Assembly: GCA_934463345.1 (NCBI GenBank)
Contig: CAKSJL010000009.1
Location: forward strand, 1 to 40,352
DNA length: 40,352 bases
Direction: 5' to 3'
Origin: an uncultured Oscillospiraceae bacterium
GTDB taxonomy: Bacteria; Bacillota; Clostridia; Oscillospirales; Ruminococcaceae
The notes under the pieces are model-generated. The model made no database searches. It saw only the letters and a list, made by a program, of their open reading frames with translations, and had not been told where the DNA came from. The position numbers and the translations under genes were made by a program. Position 1 is the first letter of the stretch. The number at the start of each line of letters is the position of its first letter. This document shows, one piece after another, positions 9,049-17,941 of the stretch.

Positions 9049-9090
9049 AAAAAAGCTTCACAGCCGTTTTCAGATCTGTGAAGCTTTTTT
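9049..9090 (-). terminator. Terminator after mrp
   Basis: 10-bp stem AGCTTCACAG/CTGTGAAGCT with A/T runs on both sides, so it can act in both directions. It lies just beyond the mrp stop codon. Confidence 0.8.
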
Positions 9091-9093
9091 CTG

Positions 9094-9918
9094 TTATTTC
9101 AGCTTTTCTATCTTATCTGATGCATCGTCAAGCCAGTTGCCACTGTAAAGCTCAATCGCTCCCCTGTCACAGGCTGCCGCAAGCTTCGGATCAATCGGAA
9201 GTCTGCCGAGAATATCAAGTCCATAGCCCTTTGCAACCTCTTCAAGCTTGCTTTCGCCGAATACATTTATCTTTTTGCCGCAGTCCGGACAAAGAGCATA
9301 GCTCATATTTTCAACAACGCCCAGTATAGGAATATTCATCATTTCAGCCATTTTGACAGCCTTTCCTACAATCATTGAAACAAGCTCCTGAGGAGAAGTT
9401 ACAACAATTATTCCATCAACCGGTATTGACTGAAAAACCGTCAACGGAACGTCGCCTGTTCCCGGAGGCATATCAACAAACATATAGTCAACGTCGCCCC
9501 ACATAACGTCTGTCCAGAACTGCTTAACAACGCCCGCTATAACCGGACCTCTCCATATTACAGGATCGGTGTCATTTTCAAGCATAAGGTTTACAGACAT
9601 AATTTTGATTCCCGTTGTGCTTTCAGCCGGGAAAATACCGCTTTCGTTTCCGGCAGCCTTTTCCTTTATGCCAAATGCCTTTGGAATAGACGGACCTGTT
9701 ATGTCAGCGTCAAGAACGGCTGTATTGTAGTTTTTACGCTTCATATTTACTGCAAGCAGTGAGGAAACCATTGATTTACCAACACCTCCCTTGCCGCTTA
9801 CAATACCAATAACCTTTTTTATACGGCTCTGTTCATGCGGCTTTTCAATAAGACTTTCTGGCTTTCTTTCAGCACAGCTTTGTCCGCATGATGAACAGTC
9901 ATGTGTACATTCGCTCAT
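9094..9918 (-). CDS. mrp: Mrp/NBP35-family iron-sulfur carrier ATPase
   Basis: 274-residue deviant Walker A P-loop ATPase that binds and transfers Fe-S clusters. Walker A is GKGGVGKS (42-49), Walker B-type VDMPPGTGD (148-156). A cysteine-rich N-terminus (C4, C8, C11, C15) resembles the NBP35 ferredoxin-like motif, and the C-terminal CPDC pair (C210, C213) is the conserved cluster ligand site. AAGGAGA lies 7 bp before ATG 9918, 12 bp after the cls stop, so the two genes probably share a transcript. In anaerobes these proteins serve Fe-S enzymes; the class-I fumarase in this window would be one client. Confidence 0.93.
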   Translation of the reverse strand: MSECTHDCSSCGQSCAERKPESLIEKPHEQSRIKKVIGIVSGKGGVGKSMVSSLLAVNMKRKNYNTAVLDADITGPSIPKAFGIKEKAAGNESGIFPAESTTGIKIMSVNLMLENDTDPVIWRGPVIAGVVKQFWTDVMWGDVDYMFVDMPPGTGDVPLTVFQSIPVDGIIVVTSPQELVSMIVGKAVKMAEMMNIPILGVVENMSYALCPDCGKKINVFGESKLEEVAKGYGLDILGRLPIDPKLAAACDRGAIELYSGNWLDDASDKIEKLK

Positions 9919-9930
9919 TTTTATTCTCCT

Positions 9931-11472
9931 TTACAAAAGCGGAGCTATGATTCTCATAACACTCCCCATTATTTTCTTTATCAGTGGTCTCTTTTTGCAA
10001 TCTTCAAGTGTTATCTGTCTGCACTTAACAAAGGTTTCGCTGAAATCAGCTTTAATATCTGCTATTGCCGGGACTTTATACATAAACGTTCCGCATTCAA
10101 AATGCAGGTAAAGACTCCTGTAGTCAAGATTCACAGTTCCGACAACTGCGGCAGTATCGTCAGCTAAAAAATTCTTTGCATGAATAAATCCCGGCATGTA
10201 TTCGTATATCTTAACGCCGAGCATGATCAGCTCTTTATAATAGTTCCATCCAACATAGTTTGCATACCACTTATCCGCTATATGCGGTACAATTATTCTT
10301 ACGTCAACTCCGCTTTTAACCGCAAAGCCCAGAGCTGTTATAAGCTCATTATCAAGTATAAGGTATGGCGTCGTTATATAAACATAATTTTTCGCCTTGT
10401 TGATAATGTCGAGATATATAAGCTTTCCGACATTTTCATTATCCGTAGGACTGTCTCCGTAAGGCAGAACATATCCCTGCTTCTGAACCGGCTGTACATA
10501 TTCAGGCTTATACTTTTCATAATCCGAAAGCTGGTGGGTCTTTCTTTCCCACATCTGTATAAACATTACAGCAAAGCTCCAGACAGCCTCGCCTCTTATC
10601 ATAACAGCTGTATCTTTCCAGTGTCCGAAGCGTTCCTTTTCATTTATATATTCATCGGCAATATTGACTCCGCCATTGAATGCGGTAATCCCATCTATAA
10701 CTATTATCTTTCTATGATCCCTGTTATTCTGGGAGGTTGACAGAAACGGTCTGAACTCATTGAAAACCCTGCACTTAATTCCTTTGGTTTCAAGATAACG
10801 GTTGTAATAGGTCGGCAGAATGAACTGACTGCCCATTCCGTCATACATAAGCCTTACCTCAACGCCCTCCTCTGCTTTTTTTACAAGTATGTCAAGGACG
10901 CTGTCCCACATTTCTCCCTGTCCAATTATAAAATACTCTATAAAGATATACTTCTTTGCCTGTGACAGCTCACGCAGCATTGAAGCATATTTTTCCTCCC
11001 CAACCTTGTAGTATTCAAGGAAAGAATTTCTATATACCGGATAGCAGCCATAATCATTGACATACCTGGCAAGGTGAGAAACATAAAGTGAATCCCTTTC
11101 AAGCTCTTCCATGGTTTCACTGTCCTGGGGAATAAGCGGATTTGTAAGTCTTGCGATCTGGTTTTTCTTGCTTTTGAAAAACATAGTTCCAAGTTGGGCA
11201 TGAAGAAAGATATACATAAATGTTCCAAAGATAGGAATTATCAGTATAAGTATTGTCCAGAGTATTTTATATGCCGGGTTTGTATCACGCCTGTTTACAA
11301 CATAGCAGACGATAAGAACGGATACAATTGTCTGTATCCCATAAACCGCCGTCATGTCGTCATAGATGCTCATAAGGCATGAAATTATAAAAAGAACCTG
11401 AACCAGAAGGATAGCAATTATCAGAAAATTGCGGTTAAAAAGTTTTTTTATTTTCTTGATATTAATCTCCAT
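9931..11472 (-). CDS. cls: Cardiolipin synthase (phospholipase D family)
   Basis: Condenses two phosphatidylglycerols to cardiolipin at the membrane. Counting from ATG 11472 (513 residues), two N-terminal membrane helices (about 15-37 and 46-60) and a third near 70-90 precede two PLD domains. HKD motif 1 is H253-x-K255 in DHRKIIVID and motif 2 is H431-x-K433 in IHAKNFLADD. A longer reading from TTG 11541 adds 23 residues but runs into a repeat element, so ATG 11472 (MEINIKKIKK) is preferred although its ribosome site is weak. Followed 12 bp later by mrp. Length and layout are normal for Firmicutes ClsA. Confidence 0.93.
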   Translation of the reverse strand: MEINIKKIKKLFNRNFLIIAILLVQVLFIISCLMSIYDDMTAVYGIQTIVSVLIVCYVVNRRDTNPAYKILWTILILIIPIFGTFMYIFLHAQLGTMFFKSKKNQIARLTNPLIPQDSETMEELERDSLYVSHLARYVNDYGCYPVYRNSFLEYYKVGEEKYASMLRELSQAKKYIFIEYFIIGQGEMWDSVLDILVKKAEEGVEVRLMYDGMGSQFILPTYYNRYLETKGIKCRVFNEFRPFLSTSQNNRDHRKIIVIDGITAFNGGVNIADEYINEKERFGHWKDTAVMIRGEAVWSFAVMFIQMWERKTHQLSDYEKYKPEYVQPVQKQGYVLPYGDSPTDNENVGKLIYLDIINKAKNYVYITTPYLILDNELITALGFAVKSGVDVRIIVPHIADKWYANYVGWNYYKELIMLGVKIYEYMPGFIHAKNFLADDTAAVVGTVNLDYRSLYLHFECGTFMYKVPAIADIKADFSETFVKCRQITLEDCKKRPLIKKIMGSVMRIIAPLL

Positions 11473-11479
11473 TCTGCCA

Positions 11480-11548
11480 CTAAGAATTTGTTCACATAGG
11501 ATTTGTGCATAGATTTTCGAGCATAATTTGACTGAGAACAAGTTCTAA
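11480..11548. repeat. Family-1 MITE-like element, degenerate copy E
   Basis: Short element just upstream of cls with imperfect ends (CTAAGAATTTGTTCACA and, inverted, TTAGAACTTGTTCTCA) and an internal TGCATAGATTTTCGAGCATAA core shared with the elements at 14131-14203 and 37826-37918. Confidence 0.5.
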
Positions 11549-11570
11549 AATATAAGCATAAACAGAAATG

Positions 11571-11605
11571 AAAATCTCCATAAGCGGCGTGATGGAGGTT
11601 TTTAG
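11571..11605 (-). terminator. Terminator between the malic-enzyme operon and cls
   Basis: 9-bp stem AATCTCCAT/ATGGAGGTT with T-rich flanks on both strands. It lies 93 bp beyond the TSCPD stop and would end that transcript. The remaining stretch, 11606-11697, shows only a weak ACAGCA/TGCTGT hairpin. Confidence 0.55.
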
Positions 11606-11697
11606 CATATTCTGCATAAATTTATTACATAATGTACGTCTGAGAACTCAAATTTCTTAAATCCGTACAGCATTGGATCGTGCTGTAAATCAAAATG

Positions 11698-11940
11698 TCA
11701 GAAATTTTCCTTCAACGCCTGTGCTAACTGATCCGGACATGAAGTGTTCTTAGCGCCGCACTTTATATTTTCAAGACGCTCTATAACATCTTCAACCTTC
11801 ATTTCCTTTACAAGAGAGCCTATTCCCTTGAGATTTCCATTGCAGCCGCCGATATATTCAACATTCTGCACAATCCCGTCCTCAACTTCAATGTTTATCT
11901 GTCTTGAGCAAACACCATGAGGTGTATATGAAATTTTCAT
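11698..11940 (-). CDS. TSCPD-domain protein
   Basis: 80-residue protein of the TSCPD family (TIGR03905 type), the domain also found at the C-terminus of some ribonucleotide reductases. Conserved features: TPHGVCSRQINIEVEDG, the GGCNGNLKG loop and KCGAKNTSCPDQLA, with four cysteines (in GVCS, GGCNG, KCGA and SCPD) suggesting metal or nucleic-acid binding. Its start overlaps the malic-enzyme stop by one base (TGATG), so translation is coupled. Function not established. Confidence 0.85.
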   Translation of the reverse strand: MKISYTPHGVCSRQINIEVEDGIVQNVEYIGGCNGNLKGIGSLVKEMKVEDVIERLENIKCGAKNTSCPDQLAQALKENF

Positions 11941-13127
11941 CAGATATCAAACTCCTTTTTTCCTGCAATTCCCGAATCTATCGCTGCCTTTGCAACAGCT
12001 CTGGCAACAGCCTTTGGTATTTCTCTGTCAAACGGATCCGGCAGTATATTTTCTGCTGAAAGTTTGTCCTCCGGTACGCTTCCTGCAATAGCATATGCTG
12101 CCGCAAGCTTCATATCCTCGTTTATATCCTTTGCACGAACTGCCAGAGCGCCCTTGAAAACTCCCGGAAAGGCAACAACATTGTTTATCTGATTAGGATA
12201 ATCGCTTCTTCCTGTTCCGACAACAAATGCTCCGGCTTCCTTTGCGTCCTCAGGCATTATCTCAGGAGTCGGATTCGCCATAGCAAATATGATTGGCTTT
12301 GAAGCCATCGAACGAACCATATCCTTTGAGACAAGACCCGGCTTTGAAACGCCTATAAATGCATCAGCACCTTTCATCGCCTCAGCAAGTCCGCCATGAA
12401 GCCTGTTTTTATTTGTGACCTTTGCAATCTCATAATGAGATGGATTTGAAAATTCATCTCCGTCACAAATTATGCCGTTTATATCAACCATTATAATATT
12501 TCCGATTCCGAGCGTAATAAACTGCTTTGCAATTGCAATGCCGGCAGCGCCTGCACCGTTTATAACAAGCGTCATATCGGAAATATTCTTTCCGGCAGCC
12601 TTTGCCGCATTTATCATTGCAGCACTTGCAACTATAGCCGTTCCATGCTGGTCGTCATGAAAAACCGGAATATCTGTAACTTCCTTTAATCTCTTTTCAA
12701 TCTCAAAACATCTTGGTGCAGAAATATCCTCCAGATTTATTCCGCCGAAGCTTTTGGAGATAAGCTTTATTGCATTTACTATCTCGTCAGTATCCTTTGA
12801 ATCTATGCATATCGGGAAAGCGTCAACATCAGCAAATTCCTTAAAGAGCGCACATTTGCCCTCCATTACCGGCATTGCTGCTTCCGGTCCTATATCGCCC
12901 AGACCCAGAACCGCTGTTCCGTCAGTTATAACTGCAACAAGATTATGGCGTCTTGTAAGCTCATATGAAAGCTCAGGATTCTTTTCAATTTCAAGACATG
13001 GTCTTGCAACTCCCGGAGTATAGGCATGTGAAAGCTCGTCACGATTATTGACAGGCGTTCTTGAAACAATCTCAATTTTACCTTTCCATTCTCTGTGCTT
13101 ATTAAGCGCTGATTCCATTATATCCAT
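11940..13127 (-). CDS. NAD-dependent malic enzyme
   Basis: Oxidative decarboxylation of malate to pyruvate in the cytosol. 395 residues, typical of short bacterial malic enzymes. The malic N-domain carries the catalytic-Tyr motif AYTPGVA and the metal-binding FHDDQHGTAIV; the Rossmann domain has NGAGAAGIA and a following acidic MVDING, which favours NAD. Starts 12 bp after the PHP gene and overlaps TSCPD by one base. With the fumarase beta gene at 38983 it points to active C4-dicarboxylate metabolism. Confidence 0.94.
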   Translation of the reverse strand: MDIMESALNKHREWKGKIEIVSRTPVNNRDELSHAYTPGVARPCLEIEKNPELSYELTRRHNLVAVITDGTAVLGLGDIGPEAAMPVMEGKCALFKEFADVDAFPICIDSKDTDEIVNAIKLISKSFGGINLEDISAPRCFEIEKRLKEVTDIPVFHDDQHGTAIVASAAMINAAKAAGKNISDMTLVINGAGAAGIAIAKQFITLGIGNIIMVDINGIICDGDEFSNPSHYEIAKVTNKNRLHGGLAEAMKGADAFIGVSKPGLVSKDMVRSMASKPIIFAMANPTPEIMPEDAKEAGAFVVGTGRSDYPNQINNVVAFPGVFKGALAVRAKDINEDMKLAAAYAIAGSVPEDKLSAENILPDPFDREIPKAVARAVAKAAIDSGIAGKKEFDI

Positions 13128-13139
13128 TTTTTCGCTTCC

Positions 13140-13973
13140 TTATTTTTTATTAGACAGCTTTATAATTCTGTCCAGATTTTCCTTTGATGTTGTATAGCTT
13201 CCGAGATGAGTCGGAACCGCATTGTAAAGCCCATGGAAATCCGAGCCGCCGGTCACTATAAGATTATACTTTTCTGCAATTTCCAGAAGCTCCTTCTGCT
13301 TTTCCTCATCAGCAGAATAATGATAAACCTCAATGCCGTCAAGCTTTTTTTCAGCCGCAAGCTCCTCTATAAGCTCCACGTTGTCATATAATGCAGGATG
13401 AGCCATAACAGCAACGCCTCTTGCAGTGTGAATAAGATCCAGAACGAATCTGACATCTGGATATTCACGCTCAACAAGGCAGAGTCCACCGTCCGGTGAA
13501 AACAGCTTTTTGTCAAGCTCTCCGTAAAATTCCAGAGCGTATCCGTATTCCATAAGTGCTCTCATTATATGCGATTTAAAAATGCTCTTGCTCGCTGTAC
13601 AGTGCCTTAAAACGCTTTCCGGAGTTATCGGATAAAGCTTCATGACCTTTTCGATCATTTCCTTTGAGCATGCTTTTCTTATCTCACAGGATTTAAGGCA
13701 AAGCCCCTCAAGTCTGTCCGGCTTCTGCGGAGCGTAGCAGATTATGTGAACCTTTCGGTTTCTTTGTTTGTCCCAGGCGGACATTTCAACTCCTTGTATC
13801 ATTTTTACGCCATAGCGTTCACCAAGGATCTTTGCCCGTGAAAATGATGACAGGGTGTCGTGGTCGGTTATAGACAGAAAATCTATATTCATGCGTTTTG
13901 CCTGAACGATAACGTCCTCAATCCCGAGAGAACCGTCCGACATTGTTGTATGGCAGTGAAGATCACAAATCAC
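13140..13973 (-). CDS. PHP-domain phosphoesterase (RNase AM/YciV type)
   Basis: 277-residue PHP metallohydrolase. Metal ligands are in DLHCHTTMSDG (residues 4-14), SITDHDT (36-42), AHPALYD and SDFHG. The family includes 3',5'-nucleoside bisphosphate phosphatase and RNase AM, which degrade pAp and RNA 5' ends; some members act on other phosphoesters. The start is GTG 13973, supported by AAAAGGAGGC upstream. First gene of a three-gene operon with malic enzyme and TSCPD. Confidence 0.85.
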   Translation of the reverse strand: MICDLHCHTTMSDGSLGIEDVIVQAKRMNIDFLSITDHDTLSSFSRAKILGERYGVKMIQGVEMSAWDKQRNRKVHIICYAPQKPDRLEGLCLKSCEIRKACSKEMIEKVMKLYPITPESVLRHCTASKSIFKSHIMRALMEYGYALEFYGELDKKLFSPDGGLCLVEREYPDVRFVLDLIHTARGVAVMAHPALYDNVELIEELAAEKKLDGIEVYHYSADEEKQKELLEIAEKYNLIVTGGSDFHGLYNAVPTHLGSYTTSKENLDRIIKLSNKK

Positions 13974-14034
13974 AAAAGCCTGCCTCCTTTTTGGTTATTC
14001 AGGGTTAAACAGCACATTCGGCTGTACAGCTTTA

Positions 14035-14063
14035 ATTATATCACATTTTTTTTATATAATCAA
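14035..14063 (-). promoter_or_regulatory. Promoter of the PHP-malic enzyme-TSCPD operon
   Basis: Minus strand TTGATT (14058-14063), 17-bp spacer, TATAAT (14035-14040), about 60 bp before GTG 13973. Confidence 0.75.
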
Positions 14064-14130
14064 TATCTGTTTTATGAAATTCACACAAATCAATTTTCTG
14101 TAAAACAACAGTCTGTCTGCATTACAATAA

Positions 14131-14203
14131 ATTAGAGCGTGTTCACATAAAAATGAAATGCACATCTTTTCGGCATAAGTATTTTATGTGAACACGCTCT
14201 AAT
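14131..14203. repeat. Family-1 MITE-like element, copy F (22-bp perfect ends)
   Basis: 73-bp element with perfect 22-bp terminal inverted repeats (outer part ATTAGAGCGTGTTCACA) and an internal TTTTCGGCATAA core. It lies between the bglA stop and the PHP promoter. As RNA it would form one long hairpin and may serve as the bglA 3' end. A second hairpin ATGGGC/GCCCAT lies next to it (14201-14223). Confidence 0.7.
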
Positions 14204-14235
14204 GGGCAGCCAGTGACCGCCCATAGTCAGAATCC

Positions 14236-15591
14236 TTAGAGATCCTCTCCGTTTGTTTTTATTATTTCTGCATATCTGAACGCTGAATCCTTCATAATTC
14301 TCTCCTGCGTTGCATAGTTTACATAAACCAGCCCGAACCTTTCTGAATATCCGTATGCCCATTCAAAATTATCCATAAGCGACCAATGGAAGTAACCTCT
14401 TATATCAACGCCCTCAAGATAAGCTTTTTTCATTCCTTCAAGATAACCGTTGATATAATCAATTCTTTCGGCGTCATGAACCTTTCCGTCCGCTGAAATT
14501 GTATCAAGACAGGATTTTCCGTTTTCAGTAATGTAAATCGGCTTTTTATATCTGTCATAAAGGAATTTTGTTCCCCAGTAAATTGAATCAGGAGTTACCG
14601 GCCAGTCATGCGGTGCATGAGAAAATCCACCCGGATCGTTGACAATTTTCATGCCGTCAGCATCTGCCCTGATTATGAAGCCCCAGTAAACATTATGTCC
14701 GATAAAGTCAAGCGGCTGACTTATAAGCTTCATATCGCTGTCGCAAAACTTCGGCATATATTTTTCACAAAGAGCCATACCCTGATCCGGATATTTTCCC
14801 AGAAGTATCGGATCATTAAACCAGACATTGCTTCCCGGTGCAGCAGCAGCCTCCGGTATCTCGAACATTGAACGTCTTGCCGCTTCAATATCCTCATTGC
14901 TGCGGCTTGCCGGAATGTTCATATTTCCGCATGGAGCATATCCTATTTTCAATGGCTGTCTGGAAAATGCCCTGAGCGCAACAACAGCAGCGCCATGCGC
15001 TTTCATGAGTATATGAGAAATTTCAAGCGCTTCGGCAGTAGTCACCTTAAGTCCGGGAGCGATTCTTCCAGCCTGATAACCAAGACCAATTATAACCTGA
15101 GGTTCATTTATCGTAAAGAAATACTTTACACGATCAGAAAAATTTTCAGCAGCCACCTTGGCATAATTCGCAAACCATTTCACCATATCAGGATTTCTCC
15201 AGCCGCCCAGCTTATCAAGCGCCAGAGGAAGATCCCAGTGATAAAGCGTAACGTACGGCTCAATTCCGTTTTTCAGAAGTTCATCGATCAGATCACTGTA
15301 AAATCTGATTCCCTGCGGATTTACCGCACCTGTTCCGTCCGGAATGATCCTTGCCCAGCTGAGTGAAAAGCGATATGCCCTGATACCAATTTTCTTCATT
15401 ATGGCAATGTCCTCTTTCCATCTGTGGTAGTGGTCGCAGGCTGTATCGCCGGTGTCATTATTAAGTATTCTTCCTGGTATCCTGCAAAAGCTGTCGAATA
15501 TATTAAGTCCTTTTCCGTCCTCATAAGCGCCGCCCTCAACCTGATAAGAAGCTGTTGCAGCACCCCATACAAAATCATTTCTGAATTCCAT
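14236..15591 (-). CDS. bglA: Beta-glucosidase, glycoside hydrolase family 1
   Basis: 451-residue intracellular retaining beta-glucosidase without a signal peptide; splits cellobiose and other short beta-glucosides. Acid/base Glu163 is in FTINEPQ and nucleophile Glu356 in YITENG. Aglycone and sugar-binding motifs HWDLP, WRNPDM and SLMDNFEWAYGY are intact, and the length is normal. An unphosphorylated-substrate enzyme is likelier than a 6-phospho one, because the C-terminal NFEWAYGY region keeps the Glu-Trp pair typical of beta-glucosidases. Single gene with its own promoter; AGAAAGGATG precedes ATG 15591. Confidence 0.95.
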   Translation of the reverse strand: MEFRNDFVWGAATASYQVEGGAYEDGKGLNIFDSFCRIPGRILNNDTGDTACDHYHRWKEDIAIMKKIGIRAYRFSLSWARIIPDGTGAVNPQGIRFYSDLIDELLKNGIEPYVTLYHWDLPLALDKLGGWRNPDMVKWFANYAKVAAENFSDRVKYFFTINEPQVIIGLGYQAGRIAPGLKVTTAEALEISHILMKAHGAAVVALRAFSRQPLKIGYAPCGNMNIPASRSNEDIEAARRSMFEIPEAAAAPGSNVWFNDPILLGKYPDQGMALCEKYMPKFCDSDMKLISQPLDFIGHNVYWGFIIRADADGMKIVNDPGGFSHAPHDWPVTPDSIYWGTKFLYDRYKKPIYITENGKSCLDTISADGKVHDAERIDYINGYLEGMKKAYLEGVDIRGYFHWSLMDNFEWAYGYSERFGLVYVNYATQERIMKDSAFRYAEIIKTNGEDL

Positions 15592-15641
15592 AACTATACA
15601 TCCTTTCTGTGTTTATTCCGATAAATCTTCTTTATGCCTAT

Positions 15642-15670
15642 ATTATAATTAATCAGAATCGAAAAATCAA
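15642..15670 (-). promoter_or_regulatory. bglA promoter
   Basis: Minus strand TTGATT (15665-15670), 17-bp spacer, TATAAT (15642-15647). The surrounding 15671-15726 is very AT-rich. No LacI-type palindrome is obvious. Confidence 0.7.
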
Positions 15671-15726
15671 TATGTAATAACGAATTTCAAAAAATAATTA
15701 TTTTTTTACTTTAAAAAGTCAACATT

Positions 15727-16632
15727 TCATAATAAGCTGGTCACTTTTTCAACGTCTGACGACCGATTATCAGAAAGAGCTCTTTTCATAAATTCCTCAG
15801 TAGTCAGCAGACCGGAACGGTTATACCTGTCAAGAGTGAAAAGACAGTTGCTGCTGCGGTTTATGTAATTAGGGCGTTCATAGCAGCTGTATGCGGCACA
15901 GAATCCCATGCTTTTCAATACAGGTATACTTTCTTCGGAAATGCTTCCGAACGGATAAGTAAAAACTGCCGGAGTCAGCGAACAGTTAATAGTAAGAAGC
16001 GTCTGACAAAGACCAATATCTCCAATAAGCTCATCGGCATACTCATCCTCATTCTCGTATGAAAATTTTGCACACCCTTTTCGTTCCTTATACGAATGCA
16101 TATTGTATGTATGATTGGCAATTTCTATTCTCCTAGATTTTTTCAGCTCGGAAATATCATTCCATGTAAGATAGGAATATTCCGGAACATGGGGATCCAT
16201 TTCAGCAATAACTTCGCTGTAGTATCCGACAACGGAAATCACCGCCTTCATATCATACTTTTCAAGCAGCGGCAGCAGATATTCCTTATTGTTGTAAAAA
16301 CCATCGTCTGCTGTAATTATAATCGGATTTTCCGGAAGCTCTCCACCGTTTACATAATTTATAACATCCTCCGTCGTAACTGTGTTGAATCCTTTTTCTT
16401 TAATAAATTTCAGATCATTTTCCACAATTTCCGGAGTTACAGTATAATCACTGATTTTTGACGTATCATCAACTATGCTGTGGTACATTATGACCGGCAG
16501 GAATATATCCTCTTCAACATTGCTGCTGAAGCAGTTCTGGCTTGCAAAGGTAATAGCAAAAGCAATAATTATAATTATCGTATCACATAGAAGAAGTCTG
16601 GTAAATTTCTGAAATCTCATGCATCTGTACAC
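15727..16632 (-). CDS. Membrane-anchored polysaccharide deacetylase (NodB/CE4)
   Basis: Metal-dependent de-N-acetylase of glycans, probably acting on peptidoglycan or another wall polymer outside the membrane. An uncleaved signal anchor (LLLCDTIIIIIAFAITFAS) is followed by the NodB domain, with Asp pair TADDGF, metal site NHTYNMH (HxxxxH spacing) and the YPFG motif. The start is uncertain: GTG 16632 has a G-rich stretch 9 bp upstream; ATG 16620 and ATG 16686 are in frame but lack a clear ribosome site. Divergent from spoIIP, so a sporulation role such as cortex or coat is possible but unproven. Confidence 0.85.
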   Translation of the reverse strand: MYRCMRFQKFTRLLLCDTIIIIIAFAITFASQNCFSSNVEEDIFLPVIMYHSIVDDTSKISDYTVTPEIVENDLKFIKEKGFNTVTTEDVINYVNGGELPENPIIITADDGFYNNKEYLLPLLEKYDMKAVISVVGYYSEVIAEMDPHVPEYSYLTWNDISELKKSRRIEIANHTYNMHSYKERKGCAKFSYENEDEYADELIGDIGLCQTLLTINCSLTPAVFTYPFGSISEESIPVLKSMGFCAAYSCYERPNYINRSSNCLFTLDRYNRSGLLTTEEFMKRALSDNRSSDVEKVTSLL

Positions 16633-16740
16633 TTCAACGCACCCCCGGAGATGTTTCAGGCAAAGCTGCCGAAAAATTTTATCCATAAATAACTTATGCT
16701 TCTGAACATCAAAAAATTACGCATAACCCGGAATTTATCT

Positions 16741-16767
16741 GAATATAATTATATTGCTGCATGCAAT
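16741..16767 (+). promoter_or_regulatory. Possible sigma-E promoter of spoIIP
   Basis: GAATATA (16741-16747) and CATGCAAT (16760-16767) match the sigma-E consensus elements well (-35 like GAATATT, -10 like CATACAAT), 25 bp before the spoIIP start. The spacing is a little shorter than usual, which lowers confidence. Confidence 0.4.
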
Positions 16768-16791
16768 ATCAATGTAAAGGCGGGAGGTTAA

Positions 16792-17913
16792 ATGAGAAAA
16801 CGCAGAAGGCGCAGAAGAATAAAAAAAGCAGGTATTATTACAGCTGCCGTACTTATACCGTTTGCCGCGGGAATAGGAGTAAAGGCAGCACCGTTTATCA
16901 CCGGATTTGCTGAAAGACTCCAGGGCATAAGCAGATTTGACAACGATCCGGAATGGTATACCGGCGATCCGGGGTTTAATGTTGAAAACTTTCAGTGTGA
17001 GGAGGAAGTAATATCCGAAGGCTTTGGCTGGAACGAAGAAACATCCGCTGACGAGGATGAACCGGACGATTCAGACGCTGGCCCAAAGCCATATCCGCAG
17101 GAATGGAATGTATCAGAAGAGAATACTGTCTATACAAGCTCTTTCGGAAGATACAGCGGTTCAAAATTCTTTTCACTTGAAAACGGAGGTCAGGTCAGAA
17201 ATGAAACTGATCTTTCAAACGGCGTACTGATGGAGGAAAGCCAGCTGAAACCGGACTTTACAATTGAACTTGACGGAACTCCGCAGGTACTCATAATGCA
17301 TACTCACACAACAGAAAGCTACGAGCCTTACATAAGAGAATATTTCGATCCGTCATTTAATTACAGAACAACAGATATGAATTACAATACAGTCGCCGTT
17401 GGTGATAAAATATGCAAAGAGCTTGAAAAGGCAGGCATTGGATTTATTCACGACACAACTATACACGACTACCCGTCCTACAACGGTTCTTATGAGAGAA
17501 GCGCTGAAACAGTAAAAAAAATACTTGACGAAAATCCGACTATAAAAGTAGTTTTAGATATTCATCGTGACGCAATCGGTACAAACGAGAGCATAATGCA
17601 GCCGACTATTGAAGTAAACGGAAAAAAATCCGCACAGGTCATGATAATATCAGGCTGCGATGATGGAACAATGGATATGCCTGATTATCTGAAAAATTTC
17701 AGATTTGCCTCGCAGCTTCAGCAGCAGATGGCTCAGGATTACGATTTTCTTGCACGTCCGATCCTTTTCGACTACAGAAAATATAACCAGGATCTTACTA
17801 CCGGAAGTTTGCTCATAGAAGTAGGAACTCATGGCAATACTATAGAACAGGTGGAATATGCCGGCGAACTTTTTGGAAAATCGCTTGCAAAAACACTGAA
17901 AAATTTAAAGTAG
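16792..17913 (+). CDS. spoIIP: Stage II sporulation protein P (SpoIIP)
   Basis: Mother-cell peptidoglycan amidase/endopeptidase that works with SpoIID and SpoIIM in septal thinning and engulfment. 373 residues: basic N-terminus, membrane anchor (about 14-32), acidic low-complexity linker (60-110) and an amidase domain with H170 and H172 in IMHTHTTESYEPY, E175, H258 in VLDIHRDAIG, and the late LLIEVGTHGNT. Start ATG 16792 after GGGAGG. Divergent from a polysaccharide deacetylase; a small membrane-protein gene follows 28 bp later. Its presence next to SigE/SigG genes in the window indicates a sporulation-competent lineage. Confidence 0.96.
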   Translation: MRKRRRRRRIKKAGIITAAVLIPFAAGIGVKAAPFITGFAERLQGISRFDNDPEWYTGDPGFNVENFQCEEEVISEGFGWNEETSADEDEPDDSDAGPKPYPQEWNVSEENTVYTSSFGRYSGSKFFSLENGGQVRNETDLSNGVLMEESQLKPDFTIELDGTPQVLIMHTHTTESYEPYIREYFDPSFNYRTTDMNYNTVAVGDKICKELEKAGIGFIHDTTIHDYPSYNGSYERSAETVKKILDENPTIKVVLDIHRDAIGTNESIMQPTIEVNGKKSAQVMIISGCDDGTMDMPDYLKNFRFASQLQQQMAQDYDFLARPILFDYRKYNQDLTTGSLLIEVGTHGNTIEQVEYAGELFGKSLAKTLKNLK

Positions 17914-17941
17914 TAGCGAGTTGCCCTGGGGGAGAATGAAA

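Noticed and set aside
9078..9329. Plus-strand open frame opposite mrp
   Set aside because: It has no ribosome site and lies fully inside a well-supported gene; many similar antisense frames occur opposite real genes here and were left out.
10938..11228. Alternative frame inside cls
   Set aside because: Overlaps the PLD gene in another frame, with no domain and no start signal.
14201..14223. ATGGGC/GCCCAT hairpin as the bglA terminator
   Set aside because: No T-run on the minus strand; the adjacent palindromic element is an equally likely 3' structure, so it is not called separately.
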